Assembly (NCBI GenBank): GCA_046723645.1
Contig: JBKOUY010000049.1
Location: 1-24,374, forward strand
From: DASQUK01 sp046723645
GTDB taxonomy: Bacteria; Actinomycetota; Acidimicrobiia; Acidimicrobiales; VFJN01
Length of the DNA: 24,374 nt
Direction: 5' to 3'
Part shown: positions 18,265 to 24,374 of the stretch, piece after piece
Numbering within the stretch: the first letter of the stretch is position 1
Layout of the letters: every line of letters starts with the position of its first letter
Translations under genes and position numbers: made by a program
The notes under the pieces: model-generated
Seen by the model: only the letters and a program-made list of their open reading frames with translations
Database searches by the model: none
Told to the model about the DNA's origin: nothing

Positions 18265-18279
18265 GTATAGCAGCTTTAC
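18265..18279. promoter_or_regulatory. operator-like inverted repeat 2 (MarR site)
   Basis: GTATAG-CAG-CTTTAC has the same layout as site 1 with one mismatch in the stem. Its centre is 21 bp from that of site 1, two helical turns, so two MarR dimers could bind the same face. It ends 24 nt before the MarR ATG. Confidence 0.6.
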
Positions 18280-18303
18280 CAACTAGTCAACGGTTCAGAC
18301 ACC

Positions 18304-18735
18304 ATGGACGGTCCTCTGCTCTCCACCCTGGTGCGGCGCCTGCACCTGTGGATCCGCCAGCAAATACACGCCGATCTCGTCGCCGCCGGCCATGGGCGGT
18401 TGACACCTGCCCACATGTACATCTTCCAGCTGCCCGGGCCCGATGGGGTTCGCCCCACCGAGCTCGCCCGCCGGACGAACATGACCAAGCAGGCCATGAA
18501 CCACCTCTTGGCCGGCCTCGAGCGCGACGGCTACCTGCACCGGGAGCCCGCTCCCGACGACGGCCGTGGCACGGTGATCCGGCTGACCGACCAAGGCCAC
18601 GACGTGCAGCGGATCATGCACGACAGCTCCCGTCGCCTCGAGGCCGAATGGGCCGCCGACCTCGCCGACGGCAGCATCGAGCAACTCCGTAACATCCTTG
18701 CTCGGGTCGACACCGCCGTCGGCGCCCCACCCTGA
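18304..18735 (+). CDS. MarR-family transcriptional regulator
   Basis: A 143-residue winged-helix regulator of normal MarR size. The N-terminal dimerisation helix is at 4-25. The recognition module is GVRPTELARRTNMTKQAMNH (48-67), the second helix is LLAGLERDGYLHRE (68-81), and the wing is PAPDDGRGTVIRLTDQG (82-98) with the typical D-x-R-G turn. A C-terminal dimerisation helix follows. The DNA-binding target is most likely the pair of inverted repeats just upstream, so it should repress itself and the divergent cupin. No Shine-Dalgarno precedes the ATG; leaderless translation is possible. The effector is unknown. Confidence 0.92.
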   Translation: MDGPLLSTLVRRLHLWIRQQIHADLVAAGHGRLTPAHMYIFQLPGPDGVRPTELARRTNMTKQAMNHLLAGLERDGYLHREPAPDDGRGTVIRLTDQGHDVQRIMHDSSRRLEAEWAADLADGSIEQLRNILARVDTAVGAPP

Positions 18736-18842
18736 CGGACCGACTCGGCGTCGGACGCGTCCCTATCGCGGGGTACGGGACTCCGCCCGAGAGAGCGCAC
18801 AATGCCCGAACCGAGCGCGCGCCGCCGGTCGGGTCGTGAGCA

Positions 18843-18872
18843 CAGAACGACAAGGCGCGAGATCGAAGGCAG
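18843..18872 (+). repeat. dispersed repeat B, copy 1
   Basis: CAGAACGAC-AA-GGCGCGAGATC-GA-AGGCAG. The same string with GC for AA and without the GA occurs at 22796-22823. This copy sits immediately after the stop codon of the leftward kinase gene. Confidence 0.5.
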
Positions 18873-19406
18873 TTATGCGTTTCGCACTGCCAGGCGGACG
18901 TTGGCGACCAAGTTGTCGAAGTCGTAGCCGTGGGTGGTGTCGACCTCGATGAGGGCCCCACCCAGGTGCAGTGGTTGGACCTCGCCTGCTGCCGCAGCTA
19001 GGCCGTCGATCACGGACGGGTTGATCACATCACGATGGATCGGATGGCGCGCCCCGCGATAGCGGGCCGCAGCTCGCTGTTGCGCGAGTACGGGGTCGCA
19101 GCGGCAGAACACCTCGGTGCACCCCTGAAACTCCTGCACAGCTCGAGCCCGTCGTTCCCGGCGCCACCAACCTTCGGCGACGGCTCCGGGGAAGGAGTCC
19201 GCAAGCCGGAAGACCACCTCGGCCGCTGCGTCACCCATGCGGTCGGACCAGAGTTCGTCGCCTAACCCGAGGACATCTGCGAGCGCCTCTTTGATGTGGT
19301 CCAAGCTGAGCAGTGGAAGCCCTAGGCACGCCGCGAGAGCCGATGCCAGCGTCGACTTGCCGGTCCCAGGCGCGCCTGACACGACGACAGTCGCTGCGGT
19401 TGGCAT
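18873..19406 (-). CDS. P-loop kinase / AAA_33 family protein
   Basis: A 177-residue cytoplasmic nucleotide-binding protein. Walker A GAPGTGKS (11-18) follows the strand ATVVVS. LLSLDHIKEALADVLGLGDE (32-51) is the usual substrate-side Asp-containing element. VAEGWWRRERRARAV (76-90) and CRCDPVLAQQRAAARYRGAR (101-120) correspond to the lid with Arg residues. This is the layout of small phosphotransferases such as chloramphenicol phosphotransferase-like and zeta-toxin-like kinases, but the substrate cannot be named. The ATG at 19406 is chosen because the P-loop strand begins directly after it; upstream frame sequence is not protein-like, and no Shine-Dalgarno is seen. It is divergent from the SET gene by about 145 nt. 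Confidence 0.8.
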   Translation of the reverse strand: MPTAATVVVSGAPGTGKSTLASALAACLGLPLLSLDHIKEALADVLGLGDELWSDRMGDAAAEVVFRLADSFPGAVAEGWWRRERRARAVQEFQGCTEVFCRCDPVLAQQRAAARYRGARHPIHRDVINPSVIDGLAAAAGEVQPLHLGGALIEVDTTHGYDFDNLVANVRLAVRNA

Positions 19407-19551
19407 GCCGACAGAATGGCGCTGGCGAGGCGCTTCTGCTCGGCCACCCAGCAGGCGCGGTGCTCCGCCGCTCATCTGCGCATTTGGCCACCTTGCCTGA
19501 AGCGAGTCCACGCCGGTCGAGGAGCGGGCGGCGGCTTTCTACGCTGGTTGC

Positions 19552-20039
19552 GTGATCGGCGATGTCGAGGTAGGCGACGCCCGGTCCAGGGCCGAGGCGT
19601 CTTCGCCCGCCGAGCGTTTGGGGGAGGCGAGTTCGTATTCCGCCGCCGACACGTGCGAGTCCTGCGGGGCCACGAACTCGATCAGGCGAGCGAGTGGGAA
19701 CGCATCCATCTGTGCGAGCTGGGATTCGATCGCTTCGCGGTGCTCGCGCCGCCGGGCTGCTACCTCAACCACTCCTGCGACCCGAACGCCATGCGCCATG
19801 GCGTCAAGGTCTTCGCCTGGCGTCCAATTGCAGCAGGTGACGAGGTCACCATCGACTACCGCCTCAACCCCTTCGACAGCTCGACCTGGCCCTGCCACTG
19901 CGGGGCGGAGACATGTCCCGGTGCCGTCGTGGGCAGCTTCTTCGCGATGAGCCCACAACGCCAGGCGCTCCTCCTTCCTCACGCTCCCGCCTTCATTCGT
20001 CGCGAGTACCGGCACCGCCGACGTGCCCGATGCACCTGA
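19552..20039 (+). CDS. SET-domain protein (lysine methyltransferase-like), probably with a one-base frameshift
   Basis: The plus strand encodes a compact SET domain: VQGRGVFARRAFGGGEF with the GRG of the SAM site, then CYLNHSCDPNAMRHG (NHSCDPN at 19767-19787), AAGDEVTIDY and a post-SET-like Cys cluster PCHCGAETCPG. SET proteins transfer methyl groups from SAM to lysine; in bacteria the substrates are mostly unknown. The SET frame has no good start. GTG 19552 begins VIGDVEVGDA in the adjacent frame, and adding one C to the CCC at 19580-19582 joins it as VGDAPVQGRGVF. That is the family's usual beginning, hence the coordinates given. A TTG at 19548 is the only nearby in-frame alternative. It is divergent from the P-loop kinase. 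Confidence 0.75.
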
Positions 20040-20275
20040 TGCCTATCCCGCCGGATCTATCGCGCTGCAATCCGGTACGAACCCGGACCGCCACCCGGAG
20101 GTCTGACATCCCGATGGCAGTTGCGGTTCCTTGACGCCGCGGGCGATTGCCCGTGTGACATTGGTCAATGACGAAGGACACCTGACGCCTGTGTCACCTG
20201 CGACCGACGGCTCCCTCCGGACGGCTCATCGTGGCGTTGCCGGGTGGCAGACGCCCGGCACGAGGAGGACAGACC

Positions 20276-20848
20276 ATGTCGTACTTCAGCAAGCGGGCAC
20301 TGCGTTGGGCGGCACCGGTCGCCCTCGTGGGAGCTCTTGGACTCGCCGCATGCGGCGACGGCGACGACGCCGCGGTCCAGACCCGAGCAGCGGCGGCGCC
20401 CAGCGCGGCCGACGTGGCGGGCAGCGACCAGCACCTAAGCAACCTCGTGGAGCAGGCCCGCGAGGCTCGGGCCAACGCCGCGGCGTCAGCCCGGCTCCAG
20501 GGCCAAGCCGAGGTGCACCAGCGCGTCGAGGCGGCGGCGGCAGTGAGTAGCCAGGCCGAGCTGGCCGACCAGCAGTCCGCCTATCAGGCGGGCTCCCGGC
20601 CCAACGTCTCGGCGGCCTACCGGACCGCGCAGCGGGCGGCAGCCGACCGTTACGTCGAGCAGCAAGAGGCCCGGGCAGCGGAGGCAGCCAAGGCCTACGG
20701 CGACGAGCAGCGGGCGCCGACGGGTCCGAACGACGCCACCCCCTCGCCGGTGAACCCGGTCGAGGCCGCCGACGCGGCCATCGCCGCCGAGGCGGAGCAC
20801 CAGGCGCAACTGGACGGCCAGGCGCGGACCTACGGCTCAGACAAGTAG
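20276..20848 (+). CDS. lipoprotein, hypothetical
   Basis: A 190-residue exported protein. The signal peptide is MSYFSKRALRWAAPVALVGA followed by the lipobox LAAC (23-26), so Cys26 would be lipidated and the protein anchored outside the membrane. The mature part is rich in Ala, Gln, Arg and Glu, with helical stretches such as LSNLVEQAREARANAAASAR and RAAEAAKAYGDEQ, consistent with a coiled or extended helix. It ends EHQAQLDGQARTYGSDK. No catalytic domain is seen. GAGGAGG precedes the ATG at 7-8 nt. It appears to be a single-gene unit closed by a hairpin 15 nt after its stop. Confidence 0.85.
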   Translation: MSYFSKRALRWAAPVALVGALGLAACGDGDDAAVQTRAAAAPSAADVAGSDQHLSNLVEQAREARANAAASARLQGQAEVHQRVEAAAAVSSQAELADQQSAYQAGSRPNVSAAYRTAQRAAADRYVEQQEARAAEAAKAYGDEQRAPTGPNDATPSPVNPVEAADAAIAAEAEHQAQLDGQARTYGSDK

Positions 20849-20862
20849 GTGAGCATGTGCGG

Positions 20863-20884
20863 GGCGTCGGCTCCGGCCGGCGCC
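20863..20884 (+). terminator. hairpin after the lipoprotein gene (repeat unit 1)
   Basis: GGCGTCGGC-tccg-GCCGGCGCC pairs over 9 bp with one G-U, 15 nt after the lipoprotein stop. It is part of a sequence repeated 115 bp further right. Confidence 0.6.
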
Positions 20885-20885
20885 T

Positions 20886-20940
20886 TGCTCGCGCTTCCCG
20901 GGCCGACGGCCGCGGCGGGCCCGGTCCGGGGGCGCGAGCA
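20886..20940. repeat. large inverted repeat
   Basis: TGCTCGCGC (20886-20894) and GCGCGAGCA (20932-20940) pair perfectly. The 37-nt interior contains CCCGGGCC and GGGCCCGG, which can extend the fold. It lies between the two related hairpins. Confidence 0.5.
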
Positions 20941-20976
20941 GGGAGGTCCCCTGCATACTGAGGAAATGCCTGTGCG

Positions 20977-21001
20977 GGGCGTCGGCTTTCGGTCGGCGCC
21001 C
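20977..21001 (+). repeat. second copy of the hairpin (repeat unit 2)
   Basis: GGGCGTCGGC-tttcg-GTCGGCGCCC pairs over 10 bp with two G-U pairs. The surrounding TGTGCGGGGCGTCGGCT is identical to that at 20856 and recurs at 20971. The sequence differences within the stem keep base pairing. Confidence 0.55.
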
Positions 21002-21238
21002 TGCGCGCGCTTGCCCCTCAGACGAGCAGCCCCAATCTCGAGCGTTGTCGTGTGCGTGCCCTGCCGCCGTGACGCTTGAGAGCGAATCAAGCGGCGGCCA
21101 CGTAGCTCTGGGTCACGCAGGCGTTGACAGACCGCCGAAGGCGCCACCCGCGTCGGTTCCGTCGGTGGGAGGGAAACGCTCACCGATTGCCCGAACCGGG
21201 CGTACACCGTCCGCCAGGCTGGCGGCACAACGCCGTAG

Positions 21239-21262
21239 CGCCGAGCGGCAGACCTGTATCGA
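21239..21262 (+). repeat. dispersed 24-nt repeat, copy 2
   Basis: It matches 17586-17609 at 23 of 24 positions in direct orientation. The two copies bracket the 3.6-kb cupin/MarR/kinase/SET/lipoprotein block. Confidence 0.6.
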
Positions 21263-21396
21263 TCGCGCGGCCCTCGCCCCTCGTGGACGGCTCATCTGCC
21301 GCGTGTGGCCGCGCTGCTGCAGCTGGCATTACGAAGGATAAGATCCTTGCCAGCCACCGCACCGCCACGCTTCGGCCGGCACAGGTACGTCCACGG

Positions 21397-21534
21397 TTGC
21401 CGTTTACCGACGAGGCCAAGGGGCCACGGAATCACACCGTCGTTGAAGCGCAAGCCGTCGGTGCCGATCGAGTCGGCGTAGAGCACTTCGTGCTCGCTCT
21501 TCTCCGCATTAGCGACACAACCGTCGGCTCGTAG
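21397..21534 (+). pseudogene. Clp N-terminal domain fragment
   Basis: The plus strand reads LPFTDEAKGPRNHTVVEAQA and then VGADRVGVEHFVLALLRISD before a TAG at 21532-21534. This aligns without gaps to the first ClpC/ClpA-type N-domain repeat. F-T-D, the Ala at position 5 of the repeat, Glu-Ala at 15-16, and G-x-E-H at 25-28 followed by L-x-L-L fall at the expected spacing. The complete domain needs about 100 more residues and a second repeat, not found downstream. The start is unclear; TTG 21397 is the nearest. It is either a truncated Clp-N adaptor-like gene or a remnant; a stand-alone half domain is unlikely to be functional. Confidence 0.6.
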
Positions 21535-21809
21535 GCGCAGGTCGCGCCGACCCAGATGGAATCCGATGTCAAATCCGCTGGGCGATTTCTTGGGCGGGAC
21601 GCCCCCGGTGAAGCTCTGCTGGTCAGAACCCACGCGGATCGGTAGATCTGGCGCGGCGGATGGACTGCAAACGAGCCTCGCGTGAGGCCTCTTGGGATGG
21701 CGATGAATCGATTCCGAACCGTCGATGTGGCGGTTCCGGCCGCCGCGGGCACGTGCGCGCTCGAACGCACGGCGCCACGGCGGCGCGCGGCTCGGCGGAG
21801 GGTGCCTGG

Positions 21810-22598
21810 TCAGGACAGGGAGGCGGCGAAGTCGTCGTGATGGTCGGTCCACCAGCGGCGCCGGCGGTCGTACTTGTCGATGCCGCCGGTCCGGTTCACC
21901 GTCTCGACGGCGTTGGGGTCACCGGCGGTGATGCTGCGGCGCGCGACTGCTTCGATGCGGTCGATGGCATCGTCTATCGCCGCGAGCAGCTGTACCCGAC
22001 CGTCCCGGTCCAGCCCGTAGACGTCGGCGACGAGTCGTAGCCGTGCCGGCCGATCGGCGGGACGCCAGCCGAGCCGAGCCTGATCAAAGCCGTCATCGAT
22101 CGGTACACAGAGGCGGGCGAGCTGGGCGAGGTCGTAGACTGGGCGGCCAGGGGCAGCGAACTCGAAGTCGAGCAGCGCAACGGCAATGCCATCCCGGAAC
22201 ACAACGTTCGAAGGCTCCACGTCGTTGTGGCACACGACGGTCCCTCCCGCGGGGTCAACCAGAGCGTCACTCCAGGTGAGACCCTCAGGGTCGAAGCCGC
22301 CCGCGGCGTCGTGCAGGCCGCGCAGGATCCTGGCCGTGGACGCCAGCGCACTGTCGGACTGGCTCCATTGCGGATAGGGCGGCACGGGGACCTCGCCGTC
22401 GATGAACACGAGGCGCTCGCGTCCGTCCTCGTCGATGCCGACCGGGAACGGGGCGCCCTCGAAGCCCGCGTCTCGTATCGCGCGCAGGAAGGCATGAATC
22501 GAAGCGGTGTGGGGACTCGACGGGCGAAGAACATGCTGACCGGCGCGGACGACCTGGCCCGCGTTCGCGATACCGCCCCCGAGCGGCTCCTCAACCAC
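21810..22598 (-). CDS. aminoglycoside phosphotransferase (APH)-family kinase
   Basis: A 262-residue small-molecule kinase of the APH/choline kinase fold. The N-lobe includes GGGIANAGQVVRAGQHVLRP (7-26) and ERLVFIDGEV (61-70). The catalytic loop is VVCHNDVEPSNVVF (121-134), with Asp126 and Asn131; the usual HGD is HND here. DFEF (144-147) holds the metal-binding Asp144. The family phosphorylates aminoglycosides, amino alcohols or sugars; resistance cannot be inferred. GTG 22598 is preferred because homology starts there (VVEEPLGGG). An ATG near 22690 in the same frame is possible, and no clear ribosome binding site separates the two. It stands alone, to the left of a 275-nt region carrying repeat B. 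Confidence 0.88.
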   Translation of the reverse strand: MVEEPLGGGIANAGQVVRAGQHVLRPSSPHTASIHAFLRAIRDAGFEGAPFPVGIDEDGRERLVFIDGEVPVPPYPQWSQSDSALASTARILRGLHDAAGGFDPEGLTWSDALVDPAGGTVVCHNDVEPSNVVFRDGIAVALLDFEFAAPGRPVYDLAQLARLCVPIDDGFDQARLGWRPADRPARLRLVADVYGLDRDGRVQLLAAIDDAIDRIEAVARRSITAGDPNAVETVNRTGGIDKYDRRRRWWTDHHDDFAASLS

Positions 22599-22795
22599 GC
22601 CGCCACGTTGCCAGACGACTCGTGCAGCCGCAGACCAGCCCGTCAACAGCCCGGCATGGTAAATGGCGCGCCCGATTCGGCGATCCGCCATCGCGCCCGC
22701 GCCGCCCAGACACGCCTCACAGGTCCGCAGCCACGGAGCCCCACACCCGCACGTATGCCCGCTGCGGGCGGCCCTCGCCCAGCGGATCGTCAACG

Positions 22796-22823
22796 CAGAA
22801 CGACGCGGCGCGAGATCAGGCAG
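22796..22823 (+). repeat. dispersed repeat B, copy 2
   Basis: CAGAACGAC-GC-GGCGCGAGATC-AGGCAG, near-identical to 18843-18872. Both copies lie next to the 3' end of a leftward reading frame. Confidence 0.5.
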
Positions 22824-22874
22824 ATCTGAGCGGGTTCGCCGGCGTTCCACCCTGCCTGGGTGTCGGGGGATTCG

Positions 22875-23136
22875 CTAGCGGGCGACCTTCTCGGGCACGG
22901 GGCGGAGCAGCCGAAGGCGCTCCGCGTCGTGCCCGCCGATCCGATCGTCGTACTCGGGAAGGGGACGCCGGATTGCACTCGAAGAGTGTCGCAATGGGTC
23001 CGTCTCGAAGCGACTCACGCCACGCAGCTTCAGCCTCAGCCAGGGGCGCTACCACGTCCTCGACAATGCGAGGCGTGGCGCCGGCTCCGTCGCTCGGCTG
23101 CCCGGCGTCGGGCCTCCCGGATGTGCGGCGCCACAT
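22875..23136 (-). pseudogene. hypothetical gene with a probable frameshift
   Basis: AAGGAAG (23140-23146, on the complement) precedes an ATG at 23136 and a GTG at 23134 in another frame. The ATG frame carries a protein-like helix, VEDVVAPLAEAEAAWRESLR followed by DGPIATLFECNP, and then degenerates. At that point the adjacent frame reads IRRPLPEYDDRIGGHDAERL and RLLRPVPEKVAR to a TAG at 22875-22877. A one-base change near 22975 would join them into a protein of about 87 residues. The GTG frame also starts plausibly (VAPHIREARRRAAERRSRR), so a second shift is possible. No family is recognised. It follows the membrane gene at 23145 by 8 nt and ends the leftward operon. Confidence 0.4.
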
Positions 23137-23144
23137 CAGCTTCC

Positions 23145-23648
23145 TTACGGATCGTGAACCGGGGGCCTCAAGGGCGCCGGGCGGTCGACAACGCGTTGGC
23201 GTCGATCGTTCAGGAGAGCGCCTAGCTCGGGCGCCGAGACGCCGAATGTGTTTGGGAGCCAGGAGTTTGAACCTGAGACTTGCTCATTGAGGATCGACAA
23301 TAGGCTGGGATCGCGATCAGCTGATTGATGGTTGAACACCACCATTGCAGTGTGGGATCCGCGCCATGTCCCGAACTCACTGCAATCTTTGAACTCGTAG
23401 CGCATACGTCGCCATGGCTGCACGAGAGTCACGCCGTCAGAGTCGACATATAGTTGTGTCGGCCGGACGATCGTGGCCAGAGCGACGGCGGTGCCGAACC
23501 CAAAGAGGCCCAGCAAAAATAGGCCGACCAAGTCTCCGTCGACCACCATCGAGAACCCAGCAAATGTGGCCACAACACACCCGGCAAGAATGGCGAGCCA
23601 CTTTCGACGCGAGGCGCGCAGGACCACTTCACCCCCCGTGACGCTCAT
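23145..23648 (-). CDS. two-TM protein with a PH-like C-terminal domain (STM3941-like), hypothetical
   Basis: A 167-residue membrane protein. After RASRRK come two hydrophobic segments: WLAILAGCVVATFAGFSMVV, then, across a VDGD turn, LVGLFLLGLFGFGTAVALAT. A beta-rich domain follows, beginning PTQLYVDSDGVTLVQPWRRM and containing YEFKDCSEF. This order (RASR-K start, TM hairpin, PH-like strands with a W-x-x-I/M pattern) is that of STM3941/PH-like hypothetical proteins. The function is unknown. The ATG at 23648 lacks a clear ribosome site. GTG at residue 8 (VVLRASRRK) has a GGGGGG run upstream and is a real alternative. It is third in the leftward run of small genes. Confidence 0.7.
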   Translation of the reverse strand: MSVTGGEVVLRASRRKWLAILAGCVVATFAGFSMVVDGDLVGLFLLGLFGFGTAVALATIVRPTQLYVDSDGVTLVQPWRRMRYEFKDCSEFGTWRGSHTAMVVFNHQSADRDPSLLSILNEQVSGSNSWLPNTFGVSAPELGALLNDRRQRVVDRPAPLRPPVHDP

Positions 23649-23688
23649 CAGTCACCAGTAGACATTGCCCCTTCTGGCGAGCCAGCAT

Positions 23689-23952
23689 TCATCGTCTATT
23701 CGCATTCCGTGTCCAAAACGCCGAGGTCGCGGAGGTCGCGGCCGCTCCCTGCGACTCCGTGGGGCTCGGCGAAGCGAGCGCGAGCCAGCCAAGCGTCCAG
23801 GCGAATGCCCCGTCCGTGACGGCGACGATCACGACAACTCGCCGCCAATAGTGGCAAACCTGCAAGTAGCAGAGCACGCAGATCACACCAGCCACGACGA
23901 GGCCGCCGAGTATCGGGTGGAAGACCACGCGATCGACCAGCACGAGATTCAT
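23689..23952 (-). CDS. small two-TM membrane protein, hypothetical
   Basis: An 87-residue protein. MNLVLVDRVVFHPILGGLVV continues into a hydrophobic segment AGVICVLCYLQVCHYW, then a second one RVVVIVAVTDGAFAWTLGWL, and a Ser/Thr/Ala-rich tail. Cysteines cluster near the end of TM1 (CVLCYLQVC). No family is recognised. It starts 14 nt after the preceding stop (23967) and ends 40 nt before the next gene, so it belongs to the same leftward operon. The ribosome site is weak. Confidence 0.5.
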   Translation of the reverse strand: MNLVLVDRVVFHPILGGLVVAGVICVLCYLQVCHYWRRVVVIVAVTDGAFAWTLGWLALASPSPTESQGAAATSATSAFWTRNANRR

Positions 23953-23966
23953 GCGCTCGTGACCGT

Positions 23967-24191
23967 TCAGGATCGCCTTGCGGGGTCGGTAGTCGGCCGC
24001 GACCCAAAGCTAGGCACCTCGACACCGCGCGCCCGCAACACAGCCCGTATCGCGAACAAGTTTGTCAGCGCCCCGTTGTCGAGCGACTGCACGTTACGAC
24101 GAAGAGCACGTTCGATCTTGGTCAGCTCCGCGGTATCGCGCCGACGAGCGTCGCGCACCACGCGGCGGTAGCTCTTGCGGAGGACGAGCAT
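23967..24191 (-). CDS. 74-residue basic helical protein, hypothetical
   Basis: The ORF begins MLVLRKSYRRVVRDARRRDT and continues AELTKIERALRRNVQSLDNG, then ALTNLFAIRAVLRARGVEVP, i.e. two or three amphipathic basic helices and a short tail. No family is recognised. The ATG at 24191 is chosen because GGGAACC lies directly upstream and the longer frame (to 24329) has no protein character. It is the first gene of the leftward operon running to 22875. The 183 nt to the right edge of the window hold no gene I can support and probably include its promoter. Confidence 0.55.
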   Translation of the reverse strand: MLVLRKSYRRVVRDARRRDTAELTKIERALRRNVQSLDNGALTNLFAIRAVLRARGVEVPSFGSRPTTDPARRS

Positions 24192-24374
24192 GGTTCCCAG
24201 CTCCCTTCGCGCAGCATGGCACCCGCGCCCTTCCCCCTTCGAAGTCCCCGGAAACTCTTCACTCCCTCCCATCGACAATCGGCTGCCTACGACACCACCA
24301 GCGGAGATCGCCCAACCACTCAAAGCCACAAACCCTTCGTCGTCGCCATGTGGATATCGTGGCGGTTGAGACCG

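Larger units (their letters stand above)
20849..21396. other. non-coding stretch with duplicated hairpins
   Basis: No gene is supported between the lipoprotein and the ClpN fragment. The left part (20856-21020) is strongly structured (see the separate entries). The right part holds dispersed repeat copy 2 (21239-21262) and short frames without protein character. Confidence 0.5.

Noticed and set aside
21292..21633. Minus-strand 113-codon frame with natural-looking composition
   Set aside because: It matches no family, whereas the opposite strand has a gap-free ClpN match.
14000..24374. Integron cassette array (many small genes, short repeats at gene ends)
   Set aside because: No integrase and no paired attC cores (RYYYAAC/GTTRRRY) around the genes; orientations are mixed.

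Overview
The window is high-GC DNA (strong G/C at codon third positions) and reads as an actinobacterial chromosome segment. The basis is the family content: a GH15 trehalase/glucoamylase-like enzyme, carbamate kinase, a DUF6325 protein with a SHOCT protein, a large STAND/LuxR regulator, a P2-type ATPase with a CYTH protein and PPK2, DUF4389, and STAS-domain genes. GTG starts and GC-only hairpins are common. The lineage within the phylum cannot be fixed from the sequence. No rRNA, tRNA, CRISPR array or intact insertion sequence was seen.

Positions 1-13.8 kb are compact and mostly intact. A leftward block holds a 33-codon ORF, carbamate kinase (arcC), a 50-aa membrane peptide fused to arcC by an ATGA overlap, and GH15, which runs off the left edge. 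A rightward DUF6325-SHOCT pair lies next to it. It converges on an 875-aa MalT/LAL-type LuxR regulator, which is divergent from a small manganese-type cupin. A tightly coupled rightward operon follows (6923-11902): a 31-aa leader ORF, a CYTH triphosphate-tunnel protein, a P-type ATPase with altered ion-site residues, PPK2 and a two-TM SHOCT protein. It ends in a strong hairpin (11920-11952). A gutted MFS gene, a leftward DUF4389/four-TM pair and a DUF4326 gene come next. The shared theme is ATP and phosphate economy: ATP from carbamoyl phosphate, polyphosphate-nucleotide exchange, ion pumping and storage-sugar hydrolysis. That grouping is an inference.

Positions 13.8-17.3 kb and part of 21 kb look like an eroding or badly sequenced accessory zone. 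It holds an arsC remnant, two STAS genes with one-base frameshifts, a secreted low-complexity protein, a ClpN-domain fragment, many GC-rich inverted repeats and unassignable reading frames.

Positions 17.3-24.4 kb carry mostly single small genes. These are a cysteine-dioxygenase-like cupin divergent from a MarR regulator with two tandem operators, a P-loop kinase divergent from a SET-domain protein (probably frameshifted), a lipoprotein followed by duplicated hairpins, an APH-family kinase, and a leftward run of small hypothetical genes. Two short dispersed repeats (17586/21239 and 18843/22796) connect parts of this region.
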